From contig NZ_JADEVZ010000015.1 of the NCBI RefSeq assembly GCF_015207875.1, positions 1 through 64,000 of the forward strand: a stretch of 64,000 nucleotides of DNA, in the 5' to 3' direction. The notes below the pieces were generated by a model. That model had not been told where the DNA came from, did not search any database, and was given only the letters and a program-made list of their open reading frames with translations. This DNA is from Dolichospermum sp. LEGE 00240. GTDB lineage: Bacteria > Cyanobacteriota > Cyanobacteriia > Cyanobacteriales > Nostocaceae. The translations under genes and the position numbers were made by a program. The first letter of the stretch is position 1. The number at the start of each line of letters is the position of its first letter. This document shows positions 17,236 to 25,324 of the stretch, one piece after another.

Positions 17236-18126
17236 TCATTTTTTTTGTACAGGAAAAGCAACATTATTTAAAAGGTTAATAGGGCTAATATTTTTTAATA
17301 GTTGCATTTGTTGTTGGTTTTTGACTAATAATGCCCCTGCAAACCCCAATGAGTTCACAGAAATTTCTGCAAATTCTTCAAATTGTCGGGGAACAATGAA
17401 CATCCATTCTCGCGTTATCAAGAGATTATATGCTCCTGATTGCTTATGATTTTCTAGGGGTTTAATTCCCAAAGTTTGTAGTAATGTATGATATTTTTTG
17501 CAGGTTATTTCGGCACTTTCTCCCAAGTTAATTTTAGTGAAAGCGTGTAGAAAGGGAAACTCGGGGATAGTTCCCAGATCATTTTCTAATTTTGCAGCTT
17601 TTACAAGTGGTGAAATGGGAATATCTGTTTCTGCAAAAGGGACAATTTGTAAATGTTTATGTGGTTGACTCGCACCGGCAAGTTTACCACCGTTATAAAA
17701 TACTAACCCATTAAATTCTGCTAAACAAGCCCACATAGCTGTAAAATCTTCTAGGGTAAGTAGGCTTTCCTGTGGTTCAAAAGCGCGGGTAATTATCAAA
17801 AAGTGATAATCAACAACATTGAATTTATTTAAAATACAAACGTGAGTAGAAGAGATATCCGCCACAAATAAAGCTTCTTCATAAGGTAAAAAAGGATTAA
17901 ATTCTTTACCAGTTTTAGAGGGTGTTTGATTTTGTTTTTCTTGATCAGCTTTTTTGCGATTGATATTTTCTAAAATTCTGACAACAAACTTGATTCCATC
18001 TTGTTCAAAAATTTCCACTTCTGTGGGAATAGATTTTAAAGCTCCAGATTTTAAAGCCAGTTCGGTGGTTTTTTCGAGATTTGTCCATAATGTACCCGGT
18101 TTAAGTCGGATTTCCTGCTGGTGCAT
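17236..18126 (-). CDS. ATP adenylyltransferase (Ap4A phosphorylase) family protein
   Basis: A 296-residue protein of the Apa2-type branch of the HIT superfamily, which phosphorolyses diadenosine tetraphosphate to ATP/ADP products. The HIT-like catalytic segment SQPHKHLQIVPF lies at about 156-167, preceded by NGGKLAGASQ. The N-terminus (LKPGTLWTNLEKTTELALKSGAL) and the KQNQTPSKTGKEFNPFLPYE segment are typical of cyanobacterial members. The start ATG at 18126 has no competing upstream start. A MITE-like element begins about 30 bp upstream and could affect its promoter. Confidence 0.85.
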   Translation of the reverse strand: MHQQEIRLKPGTLWTNLEKTTELALKSGALKSIPTEVEIFEQDGIKFVVRILENINRKKADQEKQNQTPSKTGKEFNPFLPYEEALFVADISSTHVCILNKFNVVDYHFLIITRAFEPQESLLTLEDFTAMWACLAEFNGLVFYNGGKLAGASQPHKHLQIVPFAETDIPISPLVKAAKLENDLGTIPEFPFLHAFTKINLGESAEITCKKYHTLLQTLGIKPLENHKQSGAYNLLITREWMFIVPRQFEEFAEISVNSLGFAGALLVKNQQQMQLLKNISPINLLNNVAFPVQKK

Positions 18127-18154
18127 ATTTTATAGGAGATAACTGACAATTTTA

Positions 18155-18256
18155 TAAGCTGTTACGCAGCTAAATTTGATAACCATAATTTACTTAAACT
18201 TTGTGGTGCGGGCATCTTGCCCGCTAGAATTTACAAACTAAATGCACAACAGCTTA
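18155..18256 (+). mobile_element. MITE-like element, family A, copy 2
   Basis: Begins TAAGCTGTTACGCAGC and ends GCACAACAGCTTA with the GCGGGCA/TGCCCGC internal hairpin. The terminal TA on both sides may be a TA target duplication. It is about 102 bp and very close in sequence to the copies at 25204 and 40221. Confidence 0.85.
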
Positions 18257-18261
18257 TCATA

Positions 18262-18393
18262 AATTGGTTATATATTCTATTTATTCTTGATGATAAATAC
18301 ATAGTTAATCAATTTAGAGGTGATGATTTAATTATATCGCCATTATTTCCAGAACTCAAATTAACACTTTCACAAATTTTACAAAATATATAA
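18262..18393 (+). pseudogene. Uma2-family C-terminal remnant
   Basis: In one frame the sequence reads LDDKYIVNQFRGDDLIISPL then FPELKLTLSQILQNI and a stop at 18391. This matches the usual C-terminus of Uma2 proteins (compare the intact genes at 23766 and 40643). There is no start and no nuclease core; the 5' side is replaced by the family-A element. Confidence 0.6.
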
Positions 18394-18416
18394 ATACTGT
18401 AAGCGTCGTCAGCGTC

Positions 18417-18449
18417 AGATCCCCGACTTCTTTGAGAAGTCGGGGATCT
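18417..18449. repeat. AGATCCCCGACTTCTT hairpin, copy 3
   Basis: Same 33-bp palindrome as at 9353-9385, placed directly where the left end of the adjoining family-B element is missing. Confidence 0.75.
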
Positions 18450-18460
18450 GATCTGAATCT

Positions 18461-18645
18461 AAGTCTAATTTATTACTTGCAAGGGCGACTAGAAGTCGCA
18501 GCTACACAGACGAAACCCACCTATTCCTTCGGTCCCGTAAGGGATACGTGGGTTCAAAAGCCTTGATTTTTCGTTAGTCCACGCAGGTGGACTTTGTTTG
18601 TGTAGTAGCGATTTCTAATCGCCGGAAACTTTTCAAACATCCTCT
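18461..18645 (+). mobile_element. MITE-like element, family B, left end missing
   Basis: Near-identical to 7357-7539 from AAGTCTAATTTATT to the right end CTTTTCAAACATCCTCT. The left terminal repeat is absent, replaced by unrelated sequence after the hairpin at 18417-18449. The right terminal repeat supplies the stop codon of the pentapeptide-repeat gene on the minus strand. Confidence 0.8.
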
Positions 18646-19147
18646 AAGAACAATATAAAGTATCTCTTGTCTCCCTTCCTGTCACGGGATTAGTACCTTT
18701 TGCTACGTTACATAGTTTCTTTTGTTCATCTCGACGCAGTAGGACATCGGTAAAATCTGCACCCTCTATTATAGCACCATCAAATCTGGCACTAGCTGCA
18801 AATGCTCCTTCTAAAATGGCGTTGGTTAAATCGGCTTTAATTAACCGCGCTGAATCAAGTGTAGCATTAGTTAGGTCTGCTCCCTGTAAATTTGCTGATT
18901 CTAAATTGGCGGCGAAAAAACTCACACCTCTTAAGTTAGAGTGACTGAAATTACTGTAGCGAAGATTTGCTTTAGTAAAACTAGAATCTGTTAAATCACG
19001 TCCCGAAAAATCAGCACTGATAAGAATTTCTTTGTTATATTCCAGTGCTACAGCAGAAGGGACAAAAGTTGCTAAGGCTGTGGTGGAAATCATCACCCAA
19101 AGTAATAAACTGAGTATACTGATCCAATTGGGATGCTTAGTATTCAT
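18644..19147 (-). CDS. pentapeptide-repeat protein, probably secreted to thylakoid lumen or periplasm
   Basis: A 167-residue protein. Residues about 12-35 are a hydrophobic signal segment ending near ALA/ALEY. From about 45 to 125 the chain is made of A(D/N)LxX-type pentapeptides (ANLESANLQGADLTNATLDS and onward), giving a right-handed quadrilateral helix. The C-terminus, with Cys residues in KLCNVAKG and TLYCS, resembles lumenal pentapeptide proteins. The molecular role of such proteins is not known. The stop codon is provided by the end of a family-B element, so the original C-terminus may have been slightly different. It is divergent from the YraN gene, 14 bp apart. Confidence 0.85.
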   Translation of the reverse strand: MNTKHPNWISILSLLLWVMISTTALATFVPSAVALEYNKEILISADFSGRDLTDSSFTKANLRYSNFSHSNLRGVSFFAANLESANLQGADLTNATLDSARLIKADLTNAILEGAFAASARFDGAIIEGADFTDVLLRRDEQKKLCNVAKGTNPVTGRETRDTLYCS

Positions 19148-19161
19148 GGTATTGTTAATTA

Positions 19162-19602
19162 ATGGCTAATCCTTCTCCATTTAATTATGCAGATATTGGT
19201 AACATAGGTGAAGACCTGGTAGCCAAATGGTTACAATCTACAGGTTGGGAAGTTTTGCAGCGGCGCTTTTGTTGTCGTTGGGGGGAAATTGATATTATCG
19301 CTGAATATCAAGACACAATGCTGGCGTTTGTTGAAGTGAAAACCCGGAGTTCTGGTAATTGGGATGAAGGGGGAAAAAATGCCATTACTCCCCAAAAACA
19401 GGCAAAAATCTGGCGGACGGCGGAAATATTTTTAGCTGAATATCCACAAAAAGCCGATTATGCTTGTCGCTTTGATGTGGCACTTGTTCATTATCAATTA
19501 CAAAGTAAAAAGACTATTGGCAAAGAATCTTTAGAGCGTTTATCTATATCTGGATATGAATTTAAGCTGCTACAATATATTGAGGCAGCTTTTGAACAGT
19601 AA
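19162..19602 (+). CDS. YraN/UPF0102 family endonuclease-like protein
   Basis: A 146-residue protein of the YraN family, which has a small PD-(D/E)XK-type nuclease fold related to Holliday junction resolvases. Visible: [19 protein letters not shown] at about 14-32, GEIDIIAE near 40-47 (metal Asp) and FVEVKTRS near 54-61 (ExK). The family is common in bacteria and its biological role is not settled. It begins 14 bp from the divergent pentapeptide gene and is convergent with the next gene. Confidence 0.85.
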   Translation: MANPSPFNYADIGNIGEDLVAKWLQSTGWEVLQRRFCCRWGEIDIIAEYQDTMLAFVEVKTRSSGNWDEGGKNAITPQKQAKIWRTAEIFLAEYPQKADYACRFDVALVHYQLQSKKTIGKESLERLSISGYEFKLLQYIEAAFEQ

Positions 19603-19654
19603 TAATCATGATTGCAAAATTATTTTTACTTTGCGATACTTAATTGAGAATTGT

Positions 19655-20044
19655 TTAAGCAAGTGTTTCTGGACAGTAGCCTAAACCGCGAACAAATTGT
19701 TGTCTAAATGCTTCAATTTCTTCTCTTTCCGGGCTACCATGAGAAACAACTGCTACTTGGTAACGACGCATTACGTCTATGGGTGTTTGTCCAGATTCTA
19801 AACTCCAAAATGCCATTTGGACTCTCATTGGTGGCTGATAGCTAATTCCCAATTCACTCAAGAAAGCTCGAAAATCACCATCTTGTTGATCTGAGACTGT
19901 TTCTTTGAGTTTAATTCTGACTACCCAACCATCAATTTGATGAATCACGCTCACAAAGGACACGGGAAGTTGCGGTCTACCATGTAAGTATTGAACGATT
20001 CTCAGAGTGAGGGTGGCATTGCCTAGATAGTACAAGTATTCCAT
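19655..20044 (-). CDS. conserved hypothetical protein (129 aa)
   Basis: Not recognised by function. It begins at one of three consecutive ATG codons (MEYLYYLGN from 20044). It is a compact globular protein with alternating strands and helices (IDGWVVRIKLKE; DFRAFLSELGISY) and no membrane or signal segment. It has the look of a small cyanobacterial conserved protein. Its gene is convergent with yraN and divergent from queA, so it is transcribed alone. Confidence 0.55.
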   Translation of the reverse strand: MEYLYYLGNATLTLRIVQYLHGRPQLPVSFVSVIHQIDGWVVRIKLKETVSDQQDGDFRAFLSELGISYQPPMRVQMAFWSLESGQTPIDVMRRYQVAVVSHGSPEREEIEAFRQQFVRGLGYCPETLA

Positions 20045-20200
20045 CATCATGTTATGGGATTAAATTTAGTTCTACATATCTATCTTCGTTAATGGGGTGG
20101 GGTTCTGGGTAGGGTAAAAGCACCCGTTGTTCTATGGGGAGATTTACCCAATCTGGGCAGGGGGCAGGGAGAAATAATTTTCCCAATTACCAATTACTTG

Positions 20201-21343
20201 ATGAATATGAAGCGACAAATAATACAAGATAAAGCGAAAACACAAAATGTTAATTTAGATTGTTCGTTGTCTAGTTATGACTACGAACTTCCACCAGAAC
20301 TAATCGCCCAAAACCCTGCTGTTCCTAGAGATAGTTCTAAGTTATTGGTGGTAAATTCTCCCGAAACGGCTAAAACTATACCACCTCTACATCACATTTT
20401 CCGTGATTTGTCGGAATTGCTGAAAGCGGGTGATTTATTGGTTATGAATAATACAAAAGTAATTCCCGCTCGGCTATATGGCTGTAAGGATACAGGTGCG
20501 GGGGTGGAGGTGTTGCTGTTGGAGGAACGAGGGCATAATTGCTGGTTGGCTTTGGTGAAGCCTGGAAAGCGCTTTAAGGTGGGTAGTGAGATTATTTTTA
20601 CAGCGGGAGGAGATGGGAATAAACAGGAATTGAGGGCGACAGTTGTTGAGTCAGATCTAGAAACTGGGGGGCGATTATTACAGTTTGATTTGCCCCCAGC
20701 AGTGCCTTTAGTGCAGGTGTTAGGGAAGTTTGGACAGATTCCCCTACCTCCTTATATTACGGCTTCTACTGCGGCTGATGAACAGTATCAGACGGTGTAT
20801 GCGGCTGAACAGGGAGCGATCGCCGCCCCAACGGCAGGATTACATTTTACACCGGAATTATTAGAAAAGTTGCGTAGTAATGGCATTAATCAGGCTTTTA
20901 TTACTCTCCATGTTGGTATCGGTACTTTTCGCCCAGTGGAAGTAGAAGATGTCACTACCCACGCCATGCACGAAGAATGGATTGAAGTTCCCGCTGATAC
21001 CGTTGAGCAAATTCGGGCTACTCAGGCTGCTGGGGGACGAATTATTGCGGTAGGGACAACGGCGGTAAGAGCTTTGGAAGGTGCGGCACAATCTGGGGAT
21101 TTACAGCCCTTTGTCGGGAAGACAAATTTGTTTATTTATCCGGGGTATAAATGGCAGGTTGTGGAGGGGTTAATCACCAATTTTCATTTACCCCGTTCTA
21201 GTTTATTGATGCTGGTTAGTGCTTTAATTGGTAGAGAAAGATTATTGGATCTTTACCAGCAAGCAATTAGTTCTGAATATCGCTTCTACTCTTTCGGTGA
21301 TGCTATGTTAATCTTACCAGAAGGGAAAAGTATTCAATTATGA
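20201..21343 (+). CDS. queA: S-adenosylmethionine:tRNA ribosyltransferase-isomerase
   Basis: A 380-residue enzyme that transfers the ribosyl part of S-adenosylmethionine to preQ1 in tRNA, forming epoxyqueuosine. Family features: [17 protein letters not shown] near 24-40, [16 protein letters not shown] near 78-93, [17 protein letters not shown] near 206-222, and [11 protein letters not shown] near 238-248. Length is a little over the usual because of an N-terminal extension of about 20 residues before [10 protein letters not shown]. No closer in-frame ATG exists, so the ATG at 20201 or 20207 is used. It is monocistronic. Confidence 0.95.
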   Translation: MNMKRQIIQDKAKTQNVNLDCSLSSYDYELPPELIAQNPAVPRDSSKLLVVNSPETAKTIPPLHHIFRDLSELLKAGDLLVMNNTKVIPARLYGCKDTGAGVEVLLLEERGHNCWLALVKPGKRFKVGSEIIFTAGGDGNKQELRATVVESDLETGGRLLQFDLPPAVPLVQVLGKFGQIPLPPYITASTAADEQYQTVYAAEQGAIAAPTAGLHFTPELLEKLRSNGINQAFITLHVGIGTFRPVEVEDVTTHAMHEEWIEVPADTVEQIRATQAAGGRIIAVGTTAVRALEGAAQSGDLQPFVGKTNLFIYPGYKWQVVEGLITNFHLPRSSLLMLVSALIGRERLLDLYQQAISSEYRFYSFGDAMLILPEGKSIQL

Positions 21344-21409
21344 ATTTTTAATGAAGTGATGGATAATCTAATTTAGATTAGATTCAGTATAACTAAAGGG
21401 TAGTAAGTT

Positions 21410-22540
21410 ATGTATCAAAAATACCATAAGTATCCGTCTTTTAACATAGCTAAGGCTACATACAAGCAAGTGTTAATGAGTATCCTTTCTACTTCTTCTG
21501 CATTTTTAATCTTGACTTTACCTGCAATTATTAATTCTCCCAACAGTCAGGTATCAGCAGCAGAAGTTGTTTCCCAAGATTTAGAAGCAGCGATATCTTT
21601 TCAACAGGGAGTAACATTTTATGGTCGTCAAGATTTTCAAGGTTCAGAAATGGCTTTTCGTAAAGCCTTAGAACGAGATCCTAACATTGGTGCAGCGCGA
21701 AATTATTTAGGGAATATTCTTTTACAACAAAATCGCTTAGATCTAGCTATCCAAGAATTTGGAGAAGCCATTAGATTAAATCCCAATTTGGGATCAGCTT
21801 ATTATAATTTGGGTGTAGCTTTACAAAAACAGGGACAAAAAGAAGCCGCTATTACAGCTTATCGTCAAGCTTTAGTGGTAACTCCCACATTAGCTGATGC
21901 CCATTATAACTTGGGAGTTTTATTTTATGAGCAAGATCAGCGTCAAGATGCTATTTCTGCTTATGAACAAGCAATTAATTTAGATAGAAATCATGAAAAT
22001 GCTTATTTCAACTTAGCAATTGTTCAACAACAAGAAGGTCAAGTAGAATCGGCGATTTCCGCCTATCGGGAAGTTTTAAAAATAAATCCTGAAAATTCTG
22101 TAGCTTACAATAATTTAGGTAGTCTTCTAGTAAATCAAGGTAAAATTGCTGAAGCAATTAATATTTATAAAGCAGCAATTCTGCAAGATCCGAAAAACAC
22201 CTCTGCTTACTATAATTTAGGAGTAGCTTTATATAATCAAGGTGTTTTTAAGGAATCCGCTCAAGCATTAAGACGCGCTCGTCAACAGTATATAACACAA
22301 GGAAATACTGAGCAAGTTGCCAAAACTGAACAAATCATCCAGCAAATTGCCCAAATTTTAGCACCCAACAAACCGCCTGTAAATCAACCTGGTAGCGCAA
22401 CGGCAGTTACTACGCCACTAGTTGAACAAGCGCCCGCAAATCTTCCCCCTGTTGAAGACTTACCTGCAAATACTTCGACAACTGAGAAAACTACTTTACC
22501 GAATTCGACACCAGATAAACAAATCACAAATCCAAAATAA
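21410..22540 (+). CDS. TPR-repeat protein with N-terminal signal segment
   Basis: A 376-residue protein. Residues about 18-50 carry a hydrophobic signal/anchor (VLMSILSTSSAFLILTLPAI) ending near VSAAEV. At least seven tetratricopeptide repeats run from about 60 to 305 (e.g. AYYNLGVALQKQGQKEAAI; AYNNLGSLLVNQGKIAEAI). A low-complexity Pro/Thr/Asn tail follows (about 320-376). It is probably a periplasmic scaffold for protein contacts; partners are unknown. The gene lies 66 bp downstream of queA and is followed by a heptamer repeat array. Confidence 0.8.
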   Translation: MYQKYHKYPSFNIAKATYKQVLMSILSTSSAFLILTLPAIINSPNSQVSAAEVVSQDLEAAISFQQGVTFYGRQDFQGSEMAFRKALERDPNIGAARNYLGNILLQQNRLDLAIQEFGEAIRLNPNLGSAYYNLGVALQKQGQKEAAITAYRQALVVTPTLADAHYNLGVLFYEQDQRQDAISAYEQAINLDRNHENAYFNLAIVQQQEGQVESAISAYREVLKINPENSVAYNNLGSLLVNQGKIAEAINIYKAAILQDPKNTSAYYNLGVALYNQGVFKESAQALRRARQQYITQGNTEQVAKTEQIIQQIAQILAPNKPPVNQPGSATAVTTPLVEQAPANLPPVEDLPANTSTTEKTTLPNSTPDKQITNPK

Positions 22541-22575
22541 TTAGTCATTGGTCATTGGTCATTGAGGAAATTATT

Positions 22576-22701
22576 ATTCCCAATTCCCAATTCCCAATTC
22601 CCAATTCCCAATTCCCAATTCCCAATTCCCAATTCCCAATTCCCAATTCCCAATTCCCAATTCCCAATTCCCTATTCCCTATTCCCTATTCCCTATTCCC
22701 T
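22576..22701. repeat. heptanucleotide tandem repeat: 13 x ATTCCCA then 5 x ATTCCCT
   Basis: Eighteen uninterrupted 7-bp units: thirteen ATTCCCA (22576-22666) followed by five ATTCCCT (22667-22701). It matches the short tandem repetitive class known from filamentous cyanobacteria. It fills the gap between two convergent genes and its last unit overlaps the stop codon of the potassium-channel RCK gene. Confidence 0.95.
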
Positions 22702-23395
22702 ATATTGGTAAACGATTAATATCTTTATTACAACCAATTACTACCATTGCAGAACCTTTTTCTAACCGTTTAGTTGGTTCGGGATTAATGATAAATTTAC
22801 CATCATGACTGACAGCCAACATATTTAAACCGTAGCGGTTACGCAGTTGCAGTTCAGCAATGGTTTTTCCATGAAATTCATCAGGAACAATTAACTCCAC
22901 AATACTGTTATCTGGGTCAAGATCAAATCTTTCTAAAATTCCCGGTTTAGTGAGTGTTCTTGCTAAAGCACAACCAGCTTCATATTCAGGAAATACTACA
23001 TGATCTGCGCCCACTCGTTGTAATAATTTGCGGTGAACTTCACTAGAGGCTTTTGCAACTACGTGAGGTACACCACCTTCTTTGACATTTAAAGTAGTAA
23101 TAATACTTTCTTGAACGTAGTTACCAATAGCGACAATGACAGTATCAAATTCAAAAATTCCGGCTTCTTTCAGGGCTGCTGATTCAGTTGAATCGAGTTG
23201 CAAAGCATGACCAACTATTTCTTCATTCAATGCTTCGGAAACCCGTTTTTCATCAACATCTGTAGCTAATACTTGATAACCTAAATTATGCAGTGTTGAA
23301 CAGACAGAACGACCAAAACGACCTAACCCAATGACAGCAAATTGGTGGTTATCTTTACGTAAACTGCGAAGAAATTTTAAGGATGAAAGATTCAT
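22700..23395 (-). CDS. TrkA/KtrA-type potassium uptake regulatory subunit (RCK)
   Basis: 231 residues from the ATG at 23395 (MNLSSLKFLRSLRK); an ATG six codons earlier lies in a repeat-like leader and is less likely. RCK-N Rossmann domain: FAVIGLGRFGRSVCSTL near 20-36 (GxGxxG), VLATDVDEKR (ribose-binding Asp), VIVAIGNYVQESI and HVVAKASSEVH; then an RCK-C/TrkA-C domain (about 145-225). It gates a KtrB/TrkH-type channel in response to NAD(H) or ATP/ADP. The likely membrane partner is the TrkH/KtrB gene at 25325, separated from it by about 1.9 kb of accessory genes. Confidence 0.9.
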   Translation of the reverse strand: MNLSSLKFLRSLRKDNHQFAVIGLGRFGRSVCSTLHNLGYQVLATDVDEKRVSEALNEEIVGHALQLDSTESAALKEAGIFEFDTVIVAIGNYVQESIITTLNVKEGGVPHVVAKASSEVHRKLLQRVGADHVVFPEYEAGCALARTLTKPGILERFDLDPDNSIVELIVPDEFHGKTIAELQLRNRYGLNMLAVSHDGKFIINPEPTKRLEKGSAMVVIGCNKDINRLPI

Positions 23396-23488
23396 GATTG
23401 GTAATTGGTACACTAAATAAGGAATAAATAATCCCTGTCCATAATGTAGTTGATTTTGATACTATTAAGTAAACCACCTAAATTAGCT

Positions 23489-23695
23489 ATGCAAATAACT
23501 AACAGCGAAATCAAAGCTATGCGGGAATTAATGCCTGATTATACCCCCGGACTGGAAGCAATGGATCATTTACCTCTTGATCCTGCCATTGCCACTGTTA
23601 TAGTTTTATATATCCTGAAAATAGGGGTTAATATATTTTGCGATTACACTGAACCGCCGGCTGCTAGTGGTGGAACTTTACCCCCAGCACCATAA
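23489..23695 (+). CDS. small hypothetical protein (68 aa)
   Basis: From the ATG at 23489 (MQITNSEIKAM) the product is 68 residues, with one hydrophobic stretch (IATVIVLYILKIGVNIF) and a Pro/Gly-rich tail. An upstream start at 23450 is possible but reads through A/T-rich leader. I do not recognise it. It is divergent from the RCK gene with about 90 bp between the starts. Confidence 0.45.
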   Translation: MQITNSEIKAMRELMPDYTPGLEAMDHLPLDPAIATVIVLYILKIGVNIFCDYTEPPAASGGTLPPAP

Positions 23696-23765
23696 TTGAT
23701 TATATACGGGCGGGTTTTCCCCGTCCTCTGCTGATTGTGTAAATTAATTCTTGGAGGTATAGCAA

Positions 23766-24461
23766 ATGGTAATGCAGCGGCCACAAACTAACCCAACTCC
23801 TCAAATTCTACCTTTAGAAAATGGCGATCGCTTATCACGCCATGAATTTGAACGTCGTTATACTGAAAGTCTCGATATTAAAAAAGCTGAATTAATCGAA
23901 GGAGTAGTTTACGTGGCCTCACCTTTGCACTTTCAACGTCATGCAGAACCCCATAGCAATTTAATCGGTTGGTTGTGGAATTATCGTATTCATACCCCCG
24001 GAATTAAATTAGGAATAGAACCTACCATCAGATTAGATCAGGATAATGAACCTCAACCCGATGGAGTTTTATTAATTGATGAAAGTTTGGGTGGAAAATC
24101 TCGAATTACCGATGATGATTATATTGAAGGCGCACCGGAATTAGTCGCGGAAATTGCCGCCAGCAGTGCAGCTTATGATTTATATGATAAGAAAAAAGCC
24201 TATAAACGTAACGGCATTCAGGAATATATTGTTTGGCAGAGTTTAGAAAATAAATTAGATTGGTTTGGGTTACATGATAGTGAATATATATTACTGCAAC
24301 CTGATACAGAGGGCATTATTAAAAGTCAAGTTATGCCCGGATTATGGTTATCTGTAACGGCATTATTAGCAGGAGATATGGTTAAGGTTTTAGAAGTATT
24401 GCAAATAGGATTAAACTCACCAGAACACACAGAATTTTTACAGCGTTTATCAGGTTCATGA
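23766..24461 (+). CDS. Uma2 family protein (PD-(D/E)XK-like)
   Basis: A 231-residue member of the Uma2 family, greatly expanded in cyanobacteria and carrying a restriction-endonuclease-like fold. Seen: LSRHEFERRY near the N-terminus, PQPDGVLLIDE near 98-108 (active-site Asp), ELVAEIAASSAAYDLYDKK near 125-143 (Glu and Lys), and YKRNGIQEYIVWQSLE. The cellular role of Uma2 proteins is unknown. It is part of the accessory block separating the two potassium-uptake genes. Confidence 0.85.
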   Translation: MVMQRPQTNPTPQILPLENGDRLSRHEFERRYTESLDIKKAELIEGVVYVASPLHFQRHAEPHSNLIGWLWNYRIHTPGIKLGIEPTIRLDQDNEPQPDGVLLIDESLGGKSRITDDDYIEGAPELVAEIAASSAAYDLYDKKKAYKRNGIQEYIVWQSLENKLDWFGLHDSEYILLQPDTEGIIKSQVMPGLWLSVTALLAGDMVKVLEVLQIGLNSPEHTEFLQRLSGS

Positions 24462-24529
24462 TATAATTTAAGTAGATTTTTAATTTTCAGCTTACAATGT
24501 AATCAGAGAGCTAGATTTGAGCTAAAAAT

Positions 24530-24718
24530 ATGGAAAAATTAAACATTAAAACTGAAGCCCAAAAATTAATTGATAGATTACCTGATAATTTCACTTGGGA
24601 TGATTTGATGTATGAGATTTATGTTAGACAAGTAGTTAAGGCTGGACTTGCTGACAGTCAAGCTGGTAGATTAATTTCTGTACAGGAAGTTAGAGCTAAA
24701 TTTGGATTACCAGAGTGA
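24530..24718 (+). CDS. antitoxin of a ParE/RelE-type toxin-antitoxin pair
   Basis: A 62-residue helical protein (QKLIDRLPDNFTWDDLMYEI) typical of the small antitoxins that precede ParE/RelE toxins in cyanobacteria. Its TGA stop overlaps the GTG start of the toxin frame (GTGA). The toxin frame carries a stop at codon 7, so this gene may now be an orphan. Confidence 0.7.
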   Translation: MEKLNIKTEAQKLIDRLPDNFTWDDLMYEIYVRQVVKAGLADSQAGRLISVQEVRAKFGLPE

Positions 24719-25011
24719 AAGTTTATTGGACATAAACAGCCGTAGAGAATCTTTCGGCAATTTATACCTATATTTCCCCAAATTCTCCACAATATGCGGC
24801 TAGAGTAATTGACAGATTAACTAGGCGTTCTGAACAAATAGCTAATTTTCCGTTTTCAGGTCGGATTGTACCAGAGTTTGCAACCCAGGAAATCCGTGAA
24901 GTAATTGAAGGTGCATATCGAATAATTTACTACATCAAATCTGAGCAAATAGAAGTGCTGGCTGTTATTCACGGTTCACAGCAAATAACGCCAAATTTAG
25001 AAGCAGAGTAG
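24715..25011 (+). pseudogene. ParE/RelE-family toxin, inactivated by an in-frame stop
   Basis: The frame starting GTG at 24715 reads VKVYWT, then TAA (24733-24735), then continues for 91 codons to 25009 with clear toxin character: AARVIDRLTRRSEQIANFP, GRIVPEF, REVIEGAYRIIYYIK and VLAVIHGSQQ. These are ParE/RelE-family features. The only visible lesion is the stop at codon 7; reinitiation downstream seems unlikely because no ATG follows before the fold core. Confidence 0.8.
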
Positions 25012-25052
25012 ATATAGAGATAGTTTTGGGCAAAATATTATTAAAGAAAATA

Positions 25053-25124
25053 ATGCTAACAAACTACATTCAAGCAGCCTTAAACCGAGCCAAATATGAA
25101 CTTTTAGAATGTTCCGAATGGTAA
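25053..25124 (+). pseudogene. HicB-type antitoxin N-terminal remnant
   Basis: MLTNYIQAALNRAKYELLE followed by five unrelated residues and a stop. The first 19 residues are the usual start of cyanobacterial HicB antitoxins, and the remaining two thirds are missing. No hicA gene is present. Confidence 0.6.
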
Positions 25125-25203
25125 TCACTGGCATAAAAATGGTATTTCTGAATTGGGTTTTGAAGGTTTTGTGATGACATTAATCAATTCTACCTGAGTT
25201 CGA

Positions 25204-25306
25204 TAAGCTGTTGTGCATTTAGTTTGTATAATTCTAGCGGGCAAGATGCCCGCACTACAAAGTTCAAGTAAATTATGGTTATCAAATTTAGCTGCGTAAC
25301 AGCTTA
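25204..25306 (-). mobile_element. MITE-like element, family A, copy 3 (reverse)
   Basis: Reverse-orientation copy of the ~100-bp element with both ends intact (TAAGCTGTTGTGCA at the left, ...TGCGTAACAGCTTA at the right). It lies just downstream of the TrkH/KtrB gene. With the HicB remnant it accounts for most of the 25012-25324 gap. Confidence 0.85.
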
Positions 25307-25324
25307 TCAATTGGTAATTAGTGA

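Noticed and set aside
23450-23488. Upstream start for the 68-aa protein
   Set aside because: The added residues (MILILLSKPPKLA) come from leader sequence next to the divergent promoter; the ATG at 23489 gives a more protein-like start.
25125-25200. Continuation of the HicB remnant
   Set aside because: A readable stretch (NGISELGFEGFVMTLINST) follows in another frame, but it does not resemble HicB and I cannot assign it.
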